Of a DNA stretch of 64,000 nucleotides, positions 49,210 to 57,273 are shown piece after piece. The position numbers and the translations under genes are program-made. Origin of the DNA: a virus. The stretch is from the IMG/VR virus record IMGVR_UViG_3300010392_000664, positions 1 through 64,000 of that record; one strand, 5' to 3'. A model generated the notes under the pieces. The model worked only from the letters and a program-made list of their open reading frames with translations. It was not told the DNA's origin and searched no databases. Within the stretch, counting starts at the first letter, position 1. Each line of letters opens with the position of its first letter.

Positions 49210-51314
49210 TACGTTAATCCTCCACCTTGGCGTCTTCGTTTAGTTTCTTCGAGTTGTTTGTTTTGAATATCAACCATCGTTTCCAGCAGTGAGTTGCGTT
49301 TGCCGTCTAGATCGCCGCCTGTTAAAAAGGCATCTTGGATAGCACTACCAAAATCAGGAATAGCAAACCGACCGGCGTCCAGAGTAACCCCAGGTGCCGA
49401 AGGTTTGGACCTGGGTTTTCTTCCACGAGGTTTTGGCTCATCTTCTGGTTCTCCACCAATGTCTTTTGCTTTTCTATTAAAGACATTTTTCATTCGGGCT
49501 ACTTCCATTTGCCTTTGCAGATCTATCAAGTTTTTCTTTGCAGCATCAATCGGCATGGCTAATGGGTTTTTTGGTCCTTGGAATATTTTCAGATCCGTTT
49601 TGAATTTATCAGACACTCCATCAAGAAATGAAGTGTCGAGTTTGTTCATTTCTTTTGCAAATTCTTCGACAAATGCCGTCCCCATTCCTCTTCCGTTAAA
49701 ATCTCCTTTAATGCCTTCCCACATAGCAATAAACATGGCTTTAACTGTTGTGACCACAGCATCAAAAACAGACATCAAAGCAGTTCCTAGATTTGAGAAA
49801 ACATAAATTCCAGTTGAAACCGTCGCTTTGAATAGACCAGTGATCCTATTCATTGTGGCCATGACACTATTAGCTATTTCAAGGAAAATCAGAATCACTG
49901 ACGTTTTTAAGAACTTCCATGTTAAACCCCAATCCGTTGTGAAAAGACTTATAGCATTCATAATACTATTAATCTTCTTCATAAAGAAGTTAACAAATTC
50001 ACTAACGGTGAACATAGTGACTCCAAACACCGATTTTATGATACTAGCCACAAAGTTCCAAGCGAATTTAGCTGCTGTTTTAATCACACCCCAAACATTA
50101 ACAACTACATCCAATAGATTGAAAAATATATTCTTAGCGAAGAAGAAGAACTTATCAAATTCTTTTTTGTTCCGCTCTATTACTCCTTTTATGCCATTAA
50201 CTATCCCCATCAAACCTTTCATGATGGCCCCAGAGACAGCATTGAATACACCTTTAATAGCAGCAAACGCTTTTCCAAGAAGACCAGATGATGTTTCAGC
50301 TTCTTTAAATTTAGCAATCAACCAACCGAGAGCTGCCCCAGCTAATACGAAGAAAATACCGACACCAGATCCTATCAATGCGGATCTAACGGATATGCCT
50401 AAAAGTCGAGCAGCAATCCTTGCCGCAATTAATGAACTCACAAGTCCACTCACAGCAGTAGTAGTTGTGATGATAGCCGCTGTCAATTTAGGAAATTGTT
50501 TTATGATTACTTTAATTCCATCCACAACAGTAATCAAAGCGTTCACTATCTTTGTCACCGTAGGGATGATAGCAGCACCCATTTCACGAAGAGCTTGTGT
50601 CCATGAGTCTTTAAGATTAGAAAAACGACCCATCATTGATTGGTTTTGTTTTTCCATTAAATTCTCAAACATCCCACCGGCACCGGTCATTCTGTTGAAT
50701 GCTTGTTCAACCATGTCGGCAGAAATCTCGCTTCTGGAAGTCATGTTAGCGATTTCAGATTCTGCTACTCCTAGCATATCTGCTAATTCGCTAACCATAG
50801 GAACACCCAGAATACCGAAGTCCCTTAATTCACGACCGGTCAATTTAGATGCCCGCCGAACCTGAGCCATATTCGCAATGATTCTCTCTAGACCAAATTC
50901 TCCTTTTCCAATACCAGCAGAAACATCACCGATACTTCTTAATGTAGGGATTAATTCATCAGCAGCATAACCTGCAGCAATCAATTGACGAGCATTGTTC
51001 TCAATGCCAGTTAATTCAAAAGGTGTGCGGGCAGCAAAATCAGCAAGTTCCTGAAGTTTTTCTTTAGCAAGTTCCTCACTTCCCAAGATAGTAGAAAAGG
51101 CGATATTAGTTTGTTCAAATTCACCAGCAAGGGTAGTGGCCTGTTGAATAAGTCCTGAACCGGCAGCAGCTACAGCGGATAAAATACCACCAGCAGCAAG
51201 TTCGATTCCTTGGAGAGTCTTTTGGGTTTCGCCTTTAACGGAACGAAGACCAGACCGCATGCCAGCAGCATCCAGTCGGACTCTCACAAAAACTCGTGCT
51301 AATTCATAACCCAT
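49209..51314 (-). CDS. tail tape measure protein
   Basis: 701 aa. The first 250 residues match the tape measure N-domain (TLAGEFEQTNIAFSTILGSE, ELRDFGILGVPMVSELADML), then come several hydrophobic segments between 265 and 520 and a basic linker with PKPRGRKPRSKPS near 640. About 700 residues predict a tail near 100 nm by the usual rule of about 1.5 angstrom per residue. It follows the gpG/gpGT frameshift pair, the standard siphophage order. Confidence 0.9.
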   Translation of the reverse strand: MGYELARVFVRVRLDAAGMRSGLRSVKGETQKTLQGIELAAGGILSAVAAAGSGLIQQATTLAGEFEQTNIAFSTILGSEELAKEKLQELADFAARTPFELTGIENNARQLIAAGYAADELIPTLRSIGDVSAGIGKGEFGLERIIANMAQVRRASKLTGRELRDFGILGVPMVSELADMLGVAESEIANMTSRSEISADMVEQAFNRMTGAGGMFENLMEKQNQSMMGRFSNLKDSWTQALREMGAAIIPTVTKIVNALITVVDGIKVIIKQFPKLTAAIITTTTAVSGLVSSLIAARIAARLLGISVRSALIGSGVGIFFVLAGAALGWLIAKFKEAETSSGLLGKAFAAIKGVFNAVSGAIMKGLMGIVNGIKGVIERNKKEFDKFFFFAKNIFFNLLDVVVNVWGVIKTAAKFAWNFVASIIKSVFGVTMFTVSEFVNFFMKKINSIMNAISLFTTDWGLTWKFLKTSVILIFLEIANSVMATMNRITGLFKATVSTGIYVFSNLGTALMSVFDAVVTTVKAMFIAMWEGIKGDFNGRGMGTAFVEEFAKEMNKLDTSFLDGVSDKFKTDLKIFQGPKNPLAMPIDAAKKNLIDLQRQMEVARMKNVFNRKAKDIGGEPEDEPKPRGRKPRSKPSAPGVTLDAGRFAIPDFGSAIQDAFLTGGDLDGKRNSLLETMVDIQNKQLEETKRRRQGGGLT

Positions 51315-51317
51315 TGC

Positions 51318-52441
51318 CTACTCCTTGCGTTTTCTTCGCTCCTCCCGCCGTTTACGCCGCCGTTCGCGGGCCTCTGCCCGTTGCTCGCGGCCAGTTGGTT
51401 CCTTCTGGTGTTGTTTTGCCGCCTCTGCTTCCATCAACCTACGTGCTAGGGATTTGCCGCCCACGTTGAGCTTGGCCTTTATGGGTTTGCCATACTTATC
51501 TCGGCCACGGACCATTCCATGTTTATCCGCCATTGCGAGGCCAACTTCGCTATCAACTTTTATTGATCGTTTCTTTCCAGACTTTCTGAGATTTTTAGAA
51601 TCTACCAATAACATATAAATTTGATCCAAAGTCATATGGCCTACTTTAGTAGGGCATATCCCAAGACCCCCATCCCAAGGATTATCACATAATCTTCTTA
51701 TGTGCCAAGGACCGAGCCCAGCCATAAGATCATGATAAATTATCTCATCCGTTTCTTGGGCATCCCCGTCACTTCTTGCGACGGACCCTAAGTATTTCCC
51801 ATTTCAGGAGCACTTAGGGATTCGATCGTTCTGCTAAGCTCAATCATCAATTGAGGGTTTTTGCTGACTGCTAAAATGATGTCACTTCGCGTAACTGGAT
51901 TTCCTTCAAAGCATTTGCAGATCATTTCAAGTTGACCGGCGTGAGATCCCGTTATCCACCAACTGGAGTAACCAACTTTATGCTTTCGAGGAACGTCATC
52001 AGTTAATTTTGTGTACAATTCAACTGACAGATCTTCGCTTTCCAGGCAAGTTGCGATGATTTCCTGCTTTTGTCTTTTGACTTTCTCCTTTGATGCGTTT
52101 TTTACAGGCGTATAGTCAAATGAATCAGTAAGCCATTTACTTATCGAACCATTGATTTTGATTTTACTGACATCATAAACTTCCTTTGTCGGAAGGTCTT
52201 CTAGTGTCCAAAGAGAAACCTCATCCATCTTCTCTCGCAGCAACCGCTCACCGGCACCATCCGGCAAAAGATCAGCATTGTCAGAATAAGTGGAAAGGTA
52301 CTCTCTCTTGTACATCTTGAGACATGTTCTCTCCAATTCGGTAAGCTCAATGATTGTCAAAGGGCGAACTTTACATTCCACATCACCAATCATAAGTGTC
52401 CCGGCACTGGCACCAAGAACACGAGCTACATCTTCAGCCAT
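51318..52441 (-). CDS. gpGT-like tail assembly chaperone made by -1 frameshift
   Basis: Ribosomes reading the upstream frame from 52441 meet G GGA AAT at 51794-51800, four codons before the stop TAG at 51788. A -1 slip there continues as GKYLGSVARSDGDAQETDEI and runs into the frame that contains MAGLGPWHIRRLCDNPWDG, ending at 51318. The full product is about 374 residues and has a very basic tail (RERRRKRREERRKRKE). Lambda gpG/gpGT uses the same position and a similar slip site. The downstream frame also has an ATG at 51725, but no ribosome site was needed to explain it. Confidence 0.8.
51763..51800 (-). promoter_or_regulatory. programmed -1 frameshift site
   Basis: Slip heptamer G GGA AAT (51800-51794, minus strand) is in the correct phase, X XXY YYZ. 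Nine bases further a 5-bp hairpin CCGTC/GACGG with a 9-base loop (51784-51766) can stall the ribosome. The zero-frame stop lies only two codons after the heptamer. Confidence 0.78.
51788..52441 (-). CDS. gpG-like tail assembly chaperone
   Basis: 217 aa. It opens with a small beta domain (GTLMIGDVECKVRPLTIIELTELE), as in tail chaperones that start from the tail-tube-adjacent gene, and continues with helices. It binds the tape measure during tail assembly and is not in the virion in known systems. A fraction of ribosomes shift at 51794-51800 to make the longer form. Confidence 0.78.
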   Translation of the reverse strand: MAEDVARVLGASAGTLMIGDVECKVRPLTIIELTELERTCLKMYKREYLSTYSDNADLLPDGAGERLLREKMDEVSLWTLEDLPTKEVYDVSKIKINGSISKWLTDSFDYTPVKNASKEKVKRQKQEIIATCLESEDLSVELYTKLTDDVPRKHKVGYSSWWITGSHAGQLEMICKCFEGNPVTRSDIILAVSKNPQLMIELSRTIESLSAPEMGNT

Positions 52442-52456
52442 TGTTGTTTTCCTCTG

Positions 52457-52654
52457 TTACTTTGACAGTTCCCTTGCGAAGGAACCAAACGGATTGATCT
52501 TGGGAATGAACCCAAGTATATACGCTGACTTAGGGGGAATTTTAATAAGACGAGATGATGAGATGAGTCTTCGTTCCAAACGGCACCCATCACAAGAACA
52601 GGACGGAAGATAATGCCGTTTGGTTTTTTCGAAGATTTCAGGAGGGTTTGTCAT
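52457..52654 (-). CDS. small Cys-containing protein
   Basis: 65 aa from the ATG at 52654. The sequence has a Cys cluster (SCSCDGCRLERRLIS) that could bind a metal and a Pro/aromatic C-part. It fills the gap between the tail tube and gpG genes with 11-15 bases on either side. The ribosome site is weak. No family recognised. Confidence 0.5.
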   Translation of the reverse strand: MTNPPEIFEKTKRHYLPSCSCDGCRLERRLISSSRLIKIPPKSAYILGFIPKINPFGSFARELSK

Positions 52655-52665
52655 GATAACATGAC

Positions 52666-53091
52666 TTATAAGGATCTGGAGGGTGCTCCAGCTTGACCCG
52701 GTCGATAGAAAATGCCGTCGGCACCGAAAGAGGTAGTCCAACCGATAACCTCTTCTGTGTCAATATCAACTGAAATATTGAAATCGGTGCATAAAGCTCT
52801 TGGGAAATCCCAATAAAGCGAAACGTTATTCATCCAAAGAGTTTCAATGGCAATATCACCCGGCATGAAGGTATCGTATACCTCGGTTCCGGTATCGTAC
52901 ACGCCTTCGGCTTCGGAGGTGGCATCTCGACGACCCGCTGCCCGGTTAGTGTACCCGGCGGAGTCAGAGTCACCCCATTCGGAACTACTCGCTTGCGTAG
53001 GATTGACAGACCAGTTCTTCGTTCTGGCGACCGTAGTGGACGCCACCTGGAACTTGCCGGTCCTCCCGGTTAATGCTGTTTCACTGGTCAT
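52666..53091 (-). CDS. major tail protein (tail tube)
   Basis: 141 aa. TGKFQVASTTVARTKNWSV opens a tail-tube-type beta sandwich. The central WGDSDSAGYTNRAAGRRDATSE and the end ISVDIDTEEVIGWTTSFGADG are patterns seen in siphophage major tail proteins of this size. It precedes gpG/gpGT and tape measure, as expected. It should polymerise into rings around the tape measure. Confidence 0.75.
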   Translation of the reverse strand: MTSETALTGRTGKFQVASTTVARTKNWSVNPTQASSSEWGDSDSAGYTNRAAGRRDATSEAEGVYDTGTEVYDTFMPGDIAIETLWMNNVSLYWDFPRALCTDFNISVDIDTEEVIGWTTSFGADGIFYRPGQAGAPSRSL

Positions 53092-53121
53092 GCTGAATTC
53101 CTTATCAGATCAAATTTAAGT

Positions 53122-53847
53122 TTACGGTGAGGAGGAAGAGCTACTCGAAGCTGACGAAGTTGACGATGCCGACGAACTCGACAGACTACTACTTGATGAC
53201 GATACCGATGACACTGAGCTGCTGCTTGACGAGCTACTCGACACCGAGCTACTGGAAGAGCTGCTTGACGAACTGGAACTTGCGTCAGCATCATCTCTAC
53301 CTATCAACAACACAGTGTAGGTAACTGCTGCTGAATTTGCCGTTACCTTAACACGATGACTTGATGCGTCCGTTACTGCAAATGCTGCTTCAGCAGGCTG
53401 TGCTTTTGCTAACCACCCTTGGCCTCGTAGCCCACCTCCTAATGCCGCAGTATGGGAACCGATCGGACTCCAACCATTTGTGGCGTCAGGTTCGACTTCC
53501 AGGATACCAGCAGCATCCACCGCATTTTCATTCACAAACCCAACAAACACGATTTCTTCATTTAAGTTTGCCTGCCCATTTATATCGTTTCCAGCACCCG
53601 CCCCAGTGTCAATAGATCCCGTATCGTAGACATCAATTACCCGCGAAGATCCACTTGATAGGGTTTCTCTGAATTCCCATGCTCTGTTTGCTTCATTTGC
53701 ATTAACACCAGACGACAAAGTTAATGAAAGCACAAGCTGCTGCACACCAGACGAATTTCTGCTGGTGTTGGATGTCATTGTATTGACAACAGTAGCAGTG
53801 GCCGAAATTGATACTTTCGCTGCTGCAAGGGATCGTGTTCCCATCAC
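53122..53847 (-). CDS. virion protein with long C-terminal poly-serine tail
   Basis: 241 aa. Residues 1-185 are a Gly/Ala/Thr-rich beta domain (ATVVNTMTSNTSRNSSGVQQL, LGGGLRGQGWLAKAQPAE). About the last 55 residues are nearly all Ser with occasional Val, Ala, Thr and Leu. All six Ser codons are used in mixed order (AGT, AGC, TCG, TCA, TCC, TCT), so the tract is kept by protein selection and not by simple repeat slippage. It lies between tail terminator and tail tube genes. Confidence 0.68.
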   Translation of the reverse strand: MMGTRSLAAAKVSISATATVVNTMTSNTSRNSSGVQQLVLSLTLSSGVNANEANRAWEFRETLSSGSSRVIDVYDTGSIDTGAGAGNDINGQANLNEEIVFVGFVNENAVDAAGILEVEPDATNGWSPIGSHTAALGGGLRGQGWLAKAQPAEAAFAVTDASSHRVKVTANSAAVTYTVLLIGRDDADASSSSSSSSSSSSVSSSSSSSSSVSSVSSSSSSLSSSSASSTSSASSSSSSSP

Positions 53848-53854
53848 TTAACCT

Positions 53855-54361
53855 TTATAATAATTTAACCGGAACGTCGAGTAAGAAGAGATAAAAGATG
53901 TCCCATCTATACTCTTTATCACCCGTTTTTATTCCAACATCATTCTGGTACTGCACATTCAAAACATTGCCATAAGTCAGTTCGATCGGCAGGGGATCCG
54001 CTTCTGGATGCCCGCCGAATTTTTGCATAACAAAACCGGCGAGGCGAGCAGCAGTCTCTTTCGCTGTTTCATTATTTGTACTGATTTCTTTTGCATGTAT
54101 TCTGAAAATCCAAGGGACTAGTCTATGCTCATGTTTTTCGTCTGCAGAATGACCAGAATCCCTTGAATCTGTATTTCCAGCTTCTTGCTCGTATACGCAA
54201 TAAGGAAATGGCTGTTTTGCCATCCCGTCTTGATCGTTTAGGGAAGTGAATTGAGTGCGTAATGACTCCTCCCAATTCTTCTTAAATTCCCATGATATTC
54301 CTGAATCTTCCCATACAGTGGCAATGGCTTTATGTAAGTCCGCTGATCCTACAAAAGTCAT
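53855..54361 (-). CDS. tail terminator/completion protein
   Basis: 168 aa. The plan fits siphophage tail terminators: an N-terminal helix (DLHKAIATVWEDSGI), a variable loop with Asp/Ser/His, and a C-terminal strand pair (EYRWDIFYLFLLDVPVKLL). It sits just after the HK97 gp10-like gene and before the tail-tube region, the usual place. It would cap the tail and link it to the head. Confidence 0.65.
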   Translation of the reverse strand: MTFVGSADLHKAIATVWEDSGISWEFKKNWEESLRTQFTSLNDQDGMAKQPFPYCVYEQEAGNTDSRDSGHSADEKHEHRLVPWIFRIHAKEISTNNETAKETAARLAGFVMQKFGGHPEADPLPIELTYGNVLNVQYQNDVGIKTGDKEYRWDIFYLFLLDVPVKLL

Positions 54362-54819
54362 CGTATTGGCCCTGACAATAACTTAACCAGTCGTTGTCTA
54401 TTTTCATTCAAAGTTCTACGCAAAAACGACCGATTCATCTGAAGTTCTAGGGTCACACCATAATCAACAGGTGTGCCAATCACCCCATCGTATACTCCAG
54501 GACTAGGGGAAAAGGTCGTTTGAAAAATTGACTTCATCAGGTTAGTTGTGTCTGCTTTCGGAAATTCTCCAGGTTTCGATCGGTTCGAAACCCTGACCAC
54601 TCCATTGACCAGAGATTTCGTAACCGGACGAGAGATATTTTTGACCACCTCATTTCTAACGAATTCTGAAGCTAAAGAAACTCGTTGTCTTACGGTCAAC
54701 TCTATCTTACTAGAAACTTCCTCAATGAACCACTTTGTTTCGCTTGCTCTGTCTCCAGCAGTCGCAGCCCGGCGAAACCGAGCTTTTTCAATGCGATTAA
54801 TTCCTGCTTGAGTTGCCAT
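54358..54819 (-). CDS. HK97 gp10-like head-tail connector protein
   Basis: 153 aa. Helical N-part (SSKIELTVRQRVSLASEFVRN) followed by TKSLVNGVVRVSNRSKPGEFP and a PVDYGVTLELQ segment, as in HK97 gp10/tail-completion proteins (where SxPGxxP and YA..lE are common). It overlaps both neighbours by one to four bases. Confidence 0.72.
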   Translation of the reverse strand: MATQAGINRIEKARFRRAATAGDRASETKWFIEEVSSKIELTVRQRVSLASEFVRNEVVKNISRPVTKSLVNGVVRVSNRSKPGEFPKADTTNLMKSIFQTTFSPSPGVYDGVIGTPVDYGVTLELQMNRSFLRRTLNENRQRLVKLLSGPIR

Positions 54820-55421
54820 TAACCACCTGATCGTGAAAGATTTTCAACCCATTCGTCCCATTGATCTTCATAAACGGGTTGGGTGTTACCAATTCGACTG
54901 CCAGGATTCAGCAAAAACTTACCCGGCAATTCTTCAATTTCTTCGATTGTTGGTTGCTTGCCCCGAACCAACTTGGCATCTCCTGATTCCAAGAGCCACA
55001 ACATTTCCCGGCAAAGGGTCTTCATTCGATGTGGGTCAAGTATTTCAGTTCTCGGAGGCACACCTTCGATCTTATCCCCGACCGAAAATGCACTTGTTTC
55101 CTTCATGTACCGATAAATCCGTTTGCACATCTGTTCATCATTATTCAACGGATCCTTGATCATGATCGTTCTGTTTTCCGGGTCCACGTGCAATTCCATT
55201 CCCGGAATCCTTTGCAGAGTCGCTAACCCCCGCGATCTATCAACGGGAACCATCATTTCCCCGGATTTCACATCCTTGACTGGTCGATGCCCATCAATGG
55301 CAGAACGTAATCTCAATCCGGGAACTGATTGAATCAACTGATTACCGTTATTCTGGTTATCAATCTCAATCCCGAACTTTACATAAGTTCTGCTCTCTTG
55401 CTTCTCCGCTGTTGCCGCCAT
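54819..55421 (-). CDS. hypothetical protein, probable head-tail connector
   Basis: 200 aa. Sequence is mixed alpha/beta with a region PRTEILDPHRMKTLCREMLWL and a C-terminal NTQPVYEDQWDEWVENL. Placed between the major capsid and gp10-like genes, where adaptor/stopper proteins are encoded. No family motif recognised, so the role is from position only. Confidence 0.58.
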   Translation of the reverse strand: MAATAEKQESRTYVKFGIEIDNQNNGNQLIQSVPGLRLRSAIDGHRPVKDVKSGEMMVPVDRSRGLATLQRIPGMELHVDPENRTIMIKDPLNNDEQMCKRIYRYMKETSAFSVGDKIEGVPPRTEILDPHRMKTLCREMLWLLESGDAKLVRGKQPTIEEIEELPGKFLLNPGSRIGNTQPVYEDQWDEWVENLSRSGG

Positions 55422-55452
55422 TAACTCTACCTTTCTTAAATGCTATAGTGAA

Positions 55453-55491
55453 CCCTGTCTGCTGGCAAAACAACAAATCCAGCAGACAGGG
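55453..55491 (-). promoter_or_regulatory. 13-bp perfect hairpin after the major capsid gene
   Basis: CCCTGTCTGCTGG (55453-55465) and CCAGCAGACAGGG (55479-55491) pair without mismatch, loop 13 bases. No T-run follows on either strand, so it is not a typical terminator. It lies 40 bases after the capsid gene stop and may protect the capsid mRNA 3' end or be an RNase processing site that sets capsid expression apart from the downstream genes. Confidence 0.55.
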
Positions 55492-55530
55492 ACTCAAGAT
55501 AGCAGATTCCTTCCGCTATACAAGTTCAAC

Positions 55531-57195
55531 TTACGCAGGTGCAGTAGTGGTCAAAGCCGCCGTTGCACCTCGTTCGAGCTGACCGCCATATCGTGCCATA
55601 GCAACGACAAGCATCTCGTTTCTGCGGAGGAGGGTGTCACCCTCGGTACTCGTTCGAATGGCTAGGCCACGACGACGGTACATCCGGTAACGGGCCAAGA
55701 TTGCATAGAAAATTTGGGTATTCGCCAAACTTTCGTTAATCTTGTATGGCCGTTGCATCCATTGGTAATCATCGTAATTCATACCACCGAGGCGACGGGC
55801 ATCAGAAGCTCCAACCGGGATGGCCTTTGCTCTCTGATAAGAGGTTTCCGTTCCGCAAAAGACAGCAGTCGATTTGACATTTGCCTTATGCTCAGGTTTC
55901 GCAACACCGAACCGCAAGGATTCGTAGTTACCCAGGCTAGTTGTACCGCCCCAGGCAACCGTCGTGATACCCGACTTGTTGACAACACCTTCGGGTTGGG
56001 TCGTACCGTTACCGACCGCCACAACGTCGTCCAGGTCTTCGAGAAGCCGTTCACCGTATTGTGAGGTGATGAGTCCACCGAAGTCCAGGGGTGTGTCTGA
56101 CATGAAATCCAAACCGATTCGGACAGCACCTTCCCAACGATAGATGGTAGTGTCAAATGCCGAAACATAGTTTGTGGTGTCAAACAATGAAATCGACGTG
56201 TCATCAACACCGCCCCAAGAAGCAGTGATGTTGCTGACTTCAACACCTTCAATCCGACGACCACGATCCAACGGAATTGTGTTGACAAGCGGGAACAACT
56301 CACCATAAAGCAGGGGAGTTTGAATCACCATGTCATCAAAAACAATAGGAGCAGCTTCAAGACCACCAGATGCAGCATCGTCGATAAGAGCTTTAATGCC
56401 CGTTCCGCTGCGGCCACGATAACCCTTTGAAGTCATCGATTTGTAGTCTTCCGACGAATCCCATTGTTCTTCAAGGGCAAGGTAAGTCAGCAGATTCTTT
56501 TCATGATCTGACAACATTTCCCAAGCCCGGACTGCGGTTCCCGCAATATTCGGTGCCGCTGCAGCAATCTGCAACTTAGCAAATGCACCGGCGAGTGCCT
56601 TATCCCGGTCAGAAGGACTGTACAAGGTACGCCCAAGATCGGTGACAGGCATTCCTGCCAATTGATTACGATGACCACTCTTTGTGGCTTCCGGGTACTT
56701 CAACACAGATTTCTCTGTTGAGTACCGCTCAGCCGCCGATTTCACTCGGATAGTGGAATCATCGGAATCCTTCTCAGTGGAATTTCCTGCATTTGCCATG
56801 ACAGCTTTTTCCAACTCACTCGGTTTCTTTTCTTTTTCGCCATCCGGAGTTTCCGACTTCTCGGAGGTTTCCTTGGCACTCTTTTCTTCATCACCCGCAG
56901 GTTCTTCAACGGCATGCTTTTCAACAACCGTTTCGGCGGTTTTTTGACCGTCGATGATGGTTTGTTTCAAGTCACCGACAACGGACACAAGATCCGTCAT
57001 TGCCTTGGTGAACTCATTCGGAGCTTCATCAGAAGCGTCCTTTGTGAGATCATTCAAAATATCCAAAGTAAGATCACTTTCTTCGGATACCAGGGCTTCG
57101 GCTACCGCCTTGCGGAATTCTTCGTCAGTCGAGTTTGCCTTAACTTGGCAGTTATCGACCAGCCACTTCTTCAGCTTCGCAGTCAATTTAAACAT
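55531..57195 (-). CDS. HK97-type major capsid protein with long N-terminal (scaffold-like) region
   Basis: 554 aa, GGAG site before the ATG. Residues 1-210 are charged and helical, like a delta/scaffold domain that the prohead protease removes. From about 260 the HK97 fold is recognisable: DDMVIQTPLLYGELFPLVNTI, DRGRRIEGVEVSNITASWGG, RIGLDFMSDTPLDFGGLITSQY, AVGNGTTQPEGVVN and RYGGQLERG at the end. It forms the icosahedral shell. Confidence 0.92.
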   Translation of the reverse strand: MFKLTAKLKKWLVDNCQVKANSTDEEFRKAVAEALVSEESDLTLDILNDLTKDASDEAPNEFTKAMTDLVSVVGDLKQTIIDGQKTAETVVEKHAVEEPAGDEEKSAKETSEKSETPDGEKEKKPSELEKAVMANAGNSTEKDSDDSTIRVKSAAERYSTEKSVLKYPEATKSGHRNQLAGMPVTDLGRTLYSPSDRDKALAGAFAKLQIAAAAPNIAGTAVRAWEMLSDHEKNLLTYLALEEQWDSSEDYKSMTSKGYRGRSGTGIKALIDDAASGGLEAAPIVFDDMVIQTPLLYGELFPLVNTIPLDRGRRIEGVEVSNITASWGGVDDTSISLFDTTNYVSAFDTTIYRWEGAVRIGLDFMSDTPLDFGGLITSQYGERLLEDLDDVVAVGNGTTQPEGVVNKSGITTVAWGGTTSLGNYESLRFGVAKPEHKANVKSTAVFCGTETSYQRAKAIPVGASDARRLGGMNYDDYQWMQRPYKINESLANTQIFYAILARYRMYRRRGLAIRTSTEGDTLLRRNEMLVVAMARYGGQLERGATAALTTTAPA

Positions 57196-57273
57196 TTTTA
57201 CTCCTAATCATCTGCGACCGCATCAAATACTGCCATGCATACGAGACCGACCCGTTGCCATGACTTCGAACTA

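Noticed and set aside
49828-50865. 345-codon plus-strand open frame
   Set aside because: It lies exactly opposite the tape measure gene, whose protein is convincing, and its translation has the Ser/Thr/Ala/Ile bias of an antisense shadow. No ribosome site.
51318-51725. Independent 135-codon gene
   Set aside because: It begins without a clear ribosome site and is in frame with a -1 shift from gpG, which explains it better.
53125-53290. CRISPR-like or tandem DNA repeat in the poly-serine region
   Set aside because: The apparent repetition (GACGAGCTACTCG-like units) comes from mixed Ser codons; there are no constant repeats with spacers of fixed length.
55430-55455. T7-like promoter (CACTATAG on the minus strand)
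   Set aside because: Only eight bases match the late part of the T7 consensus and no phage RNA polymerase gene is seen.
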